NCBI GenBank assembly: GCA_963792365.1
Contig: CAWBVW010000004.1
Coordinates: forward strand, 434,001-498,000
Direction: 5' to 3'
DNA length: 64,000 nucleotides
DNA from: JAOUGY01 sp963792365
GTDB taxonomy: Bacteria > Actinomycetota > Acidimicrobiia > Spongiisociales > ZC4RG35
Shown here: piece by piece, positions 63,756-64,000 of the stretch
Numbering within the stretch: position 1 is the stretch's first letter
Layout of the letters: each line of letters begins with the position of its first letter
Position numbers and translations under genes: made by a program
Notes under the pieces: model-generated
Told to the model about the DNA's origin: nothing
Seen by the model: the letters and a program-made list of their open reading frames with translations, nothing else
Databases searched by the model: none

Positions 63756-64000
63756 TCAACCCGTCCATAGGGGCTCGTCGACCTCGAAGGGGAGCGGCTG
63801 ACCCCAACGGTCGGCGAAGCCGACCTGATCGGCCGGGGCCCGTTTGGCGAGGCCCCACTTTCCGAGCGGGTAGCCACACGACACGGCAGCACTGAGGACC
63901 CAGCCCTTGTCCTCCGGGACGCCGAGCGCCTCGAACACCGCTGGCGCTTCGAAGACACCCAGGATGGTCGTCAAGCACGTCCCGACCCCATGACCCCTGG
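63756..64000 (-). CDS. Nitroreductase-family protein, C-terminal part (cut by right edge)
   Basis: The frame is open to the window end. It reads RGHGVGTCLTTILGVFEA, then GVPEDKGWVLSAAVSCGYPLGKWG, the typical C-terminal half of an FMN-dependent nitroreductase (GLGTCLT and PxGYP region). It ends near WGQPLPFEVDEPLW. The N-terminal FMN-binding region is beyond the window. Reaction and substrate are not known. Confidence 0.7.
   Translation of the reverse strand, partial: RGHGVGTCLTTILGVFEAPAVFEALGVPEDKGWVLSAAVSCGYPLGKWGLAKRAPADQVGFADRWGQPLPFEVDEPLWTG

Overview
The window is high-GC DNA with short intergenic gaps, many GTG starts and frequent 4-base ATGA/GTGA gene overlaps. Actinobacterial families (DUF3039, an F420-type flavin/PPOX protein, DUF4870, sAC-like cyclase-ATPase-TPR) and the lack of any phage or IS element suggest a free-living actinomycete, possibly of the Acidimicrobiia. 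The class is inference; no rRNA or tRNA gene was found.

Layout. 1-3.8 kb: a partial zf-HC2 anti-sigma-like gene divergent from an ECF sigma factor, a PCu(A)C copper chaperone, and a tightly overlapping cytochrome c / Sco / cupredoxin / membrane-protein operon. 3.9-8.6 kb: amidohydrolase, ALDH7, aldo-keto reductase, RidA, A-type Fe-S carrier. 8.7-12.8 kb: Mrp-type ATPase, small proteins, an unexplained ~580-base non-coding stretch, MBL-fold hydrolase and Nudix. 12.9-16.6 kb: selA, selB and a peroxiredoxin-like gene with an in-frame UGA followed at once by a hairpin, read here as a selenoprotein. 16.6-23.7 kb: lipoprotein, BBE-type oxidase with divergent LysR regulator, a hydrolase remnant, an FAD oxidoreductase, DUF3039, membrane hydrolase.

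23.8-30.5 kb holds an array I cannot match to a described system: three paralogous sensor-kinase-like membrane proteins (one complete, two without an HisKA box) interleaved with two paralogous secreted, Thr/Pro-stalked, membrane-anchored proteins, with coupled translation through most of it. 30.6-35.7 kb: M20 peptidase, PPOX, phosphoribosyltransferase, and a small membrane protein flanked by phased 7-base tandem repeats in opposite orientation. 35.7-39.5 kb: heterodimeric ABC exporter with a small ORF overlapping both genes. 39.6-44.9 kb: an MFS-cNMP-binding fusion convergent with a 1231-residue tandem cyclase-AAA-TPR protein. 45.0-50.4 kb: NarL-type two-component pair followed by a MacB/FtsX-type ABC transporter. 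50.5-59.5 kb: a giant secreted protein (beta-helix, Calx-beta, about 30 PLGSI pentapeptides, C25-like domain, cadherin-like repeats, RTX repeats) whose frame is interrupted five times. 59.7-63.7 kb: an OmpR-type two-component pair flanked by two extracytoplasmic proteins. The right edge cuts a nitroreductase-like gene.

Common threads are membrane signalling and surface proteins, copper/redox handling, and selenium use.
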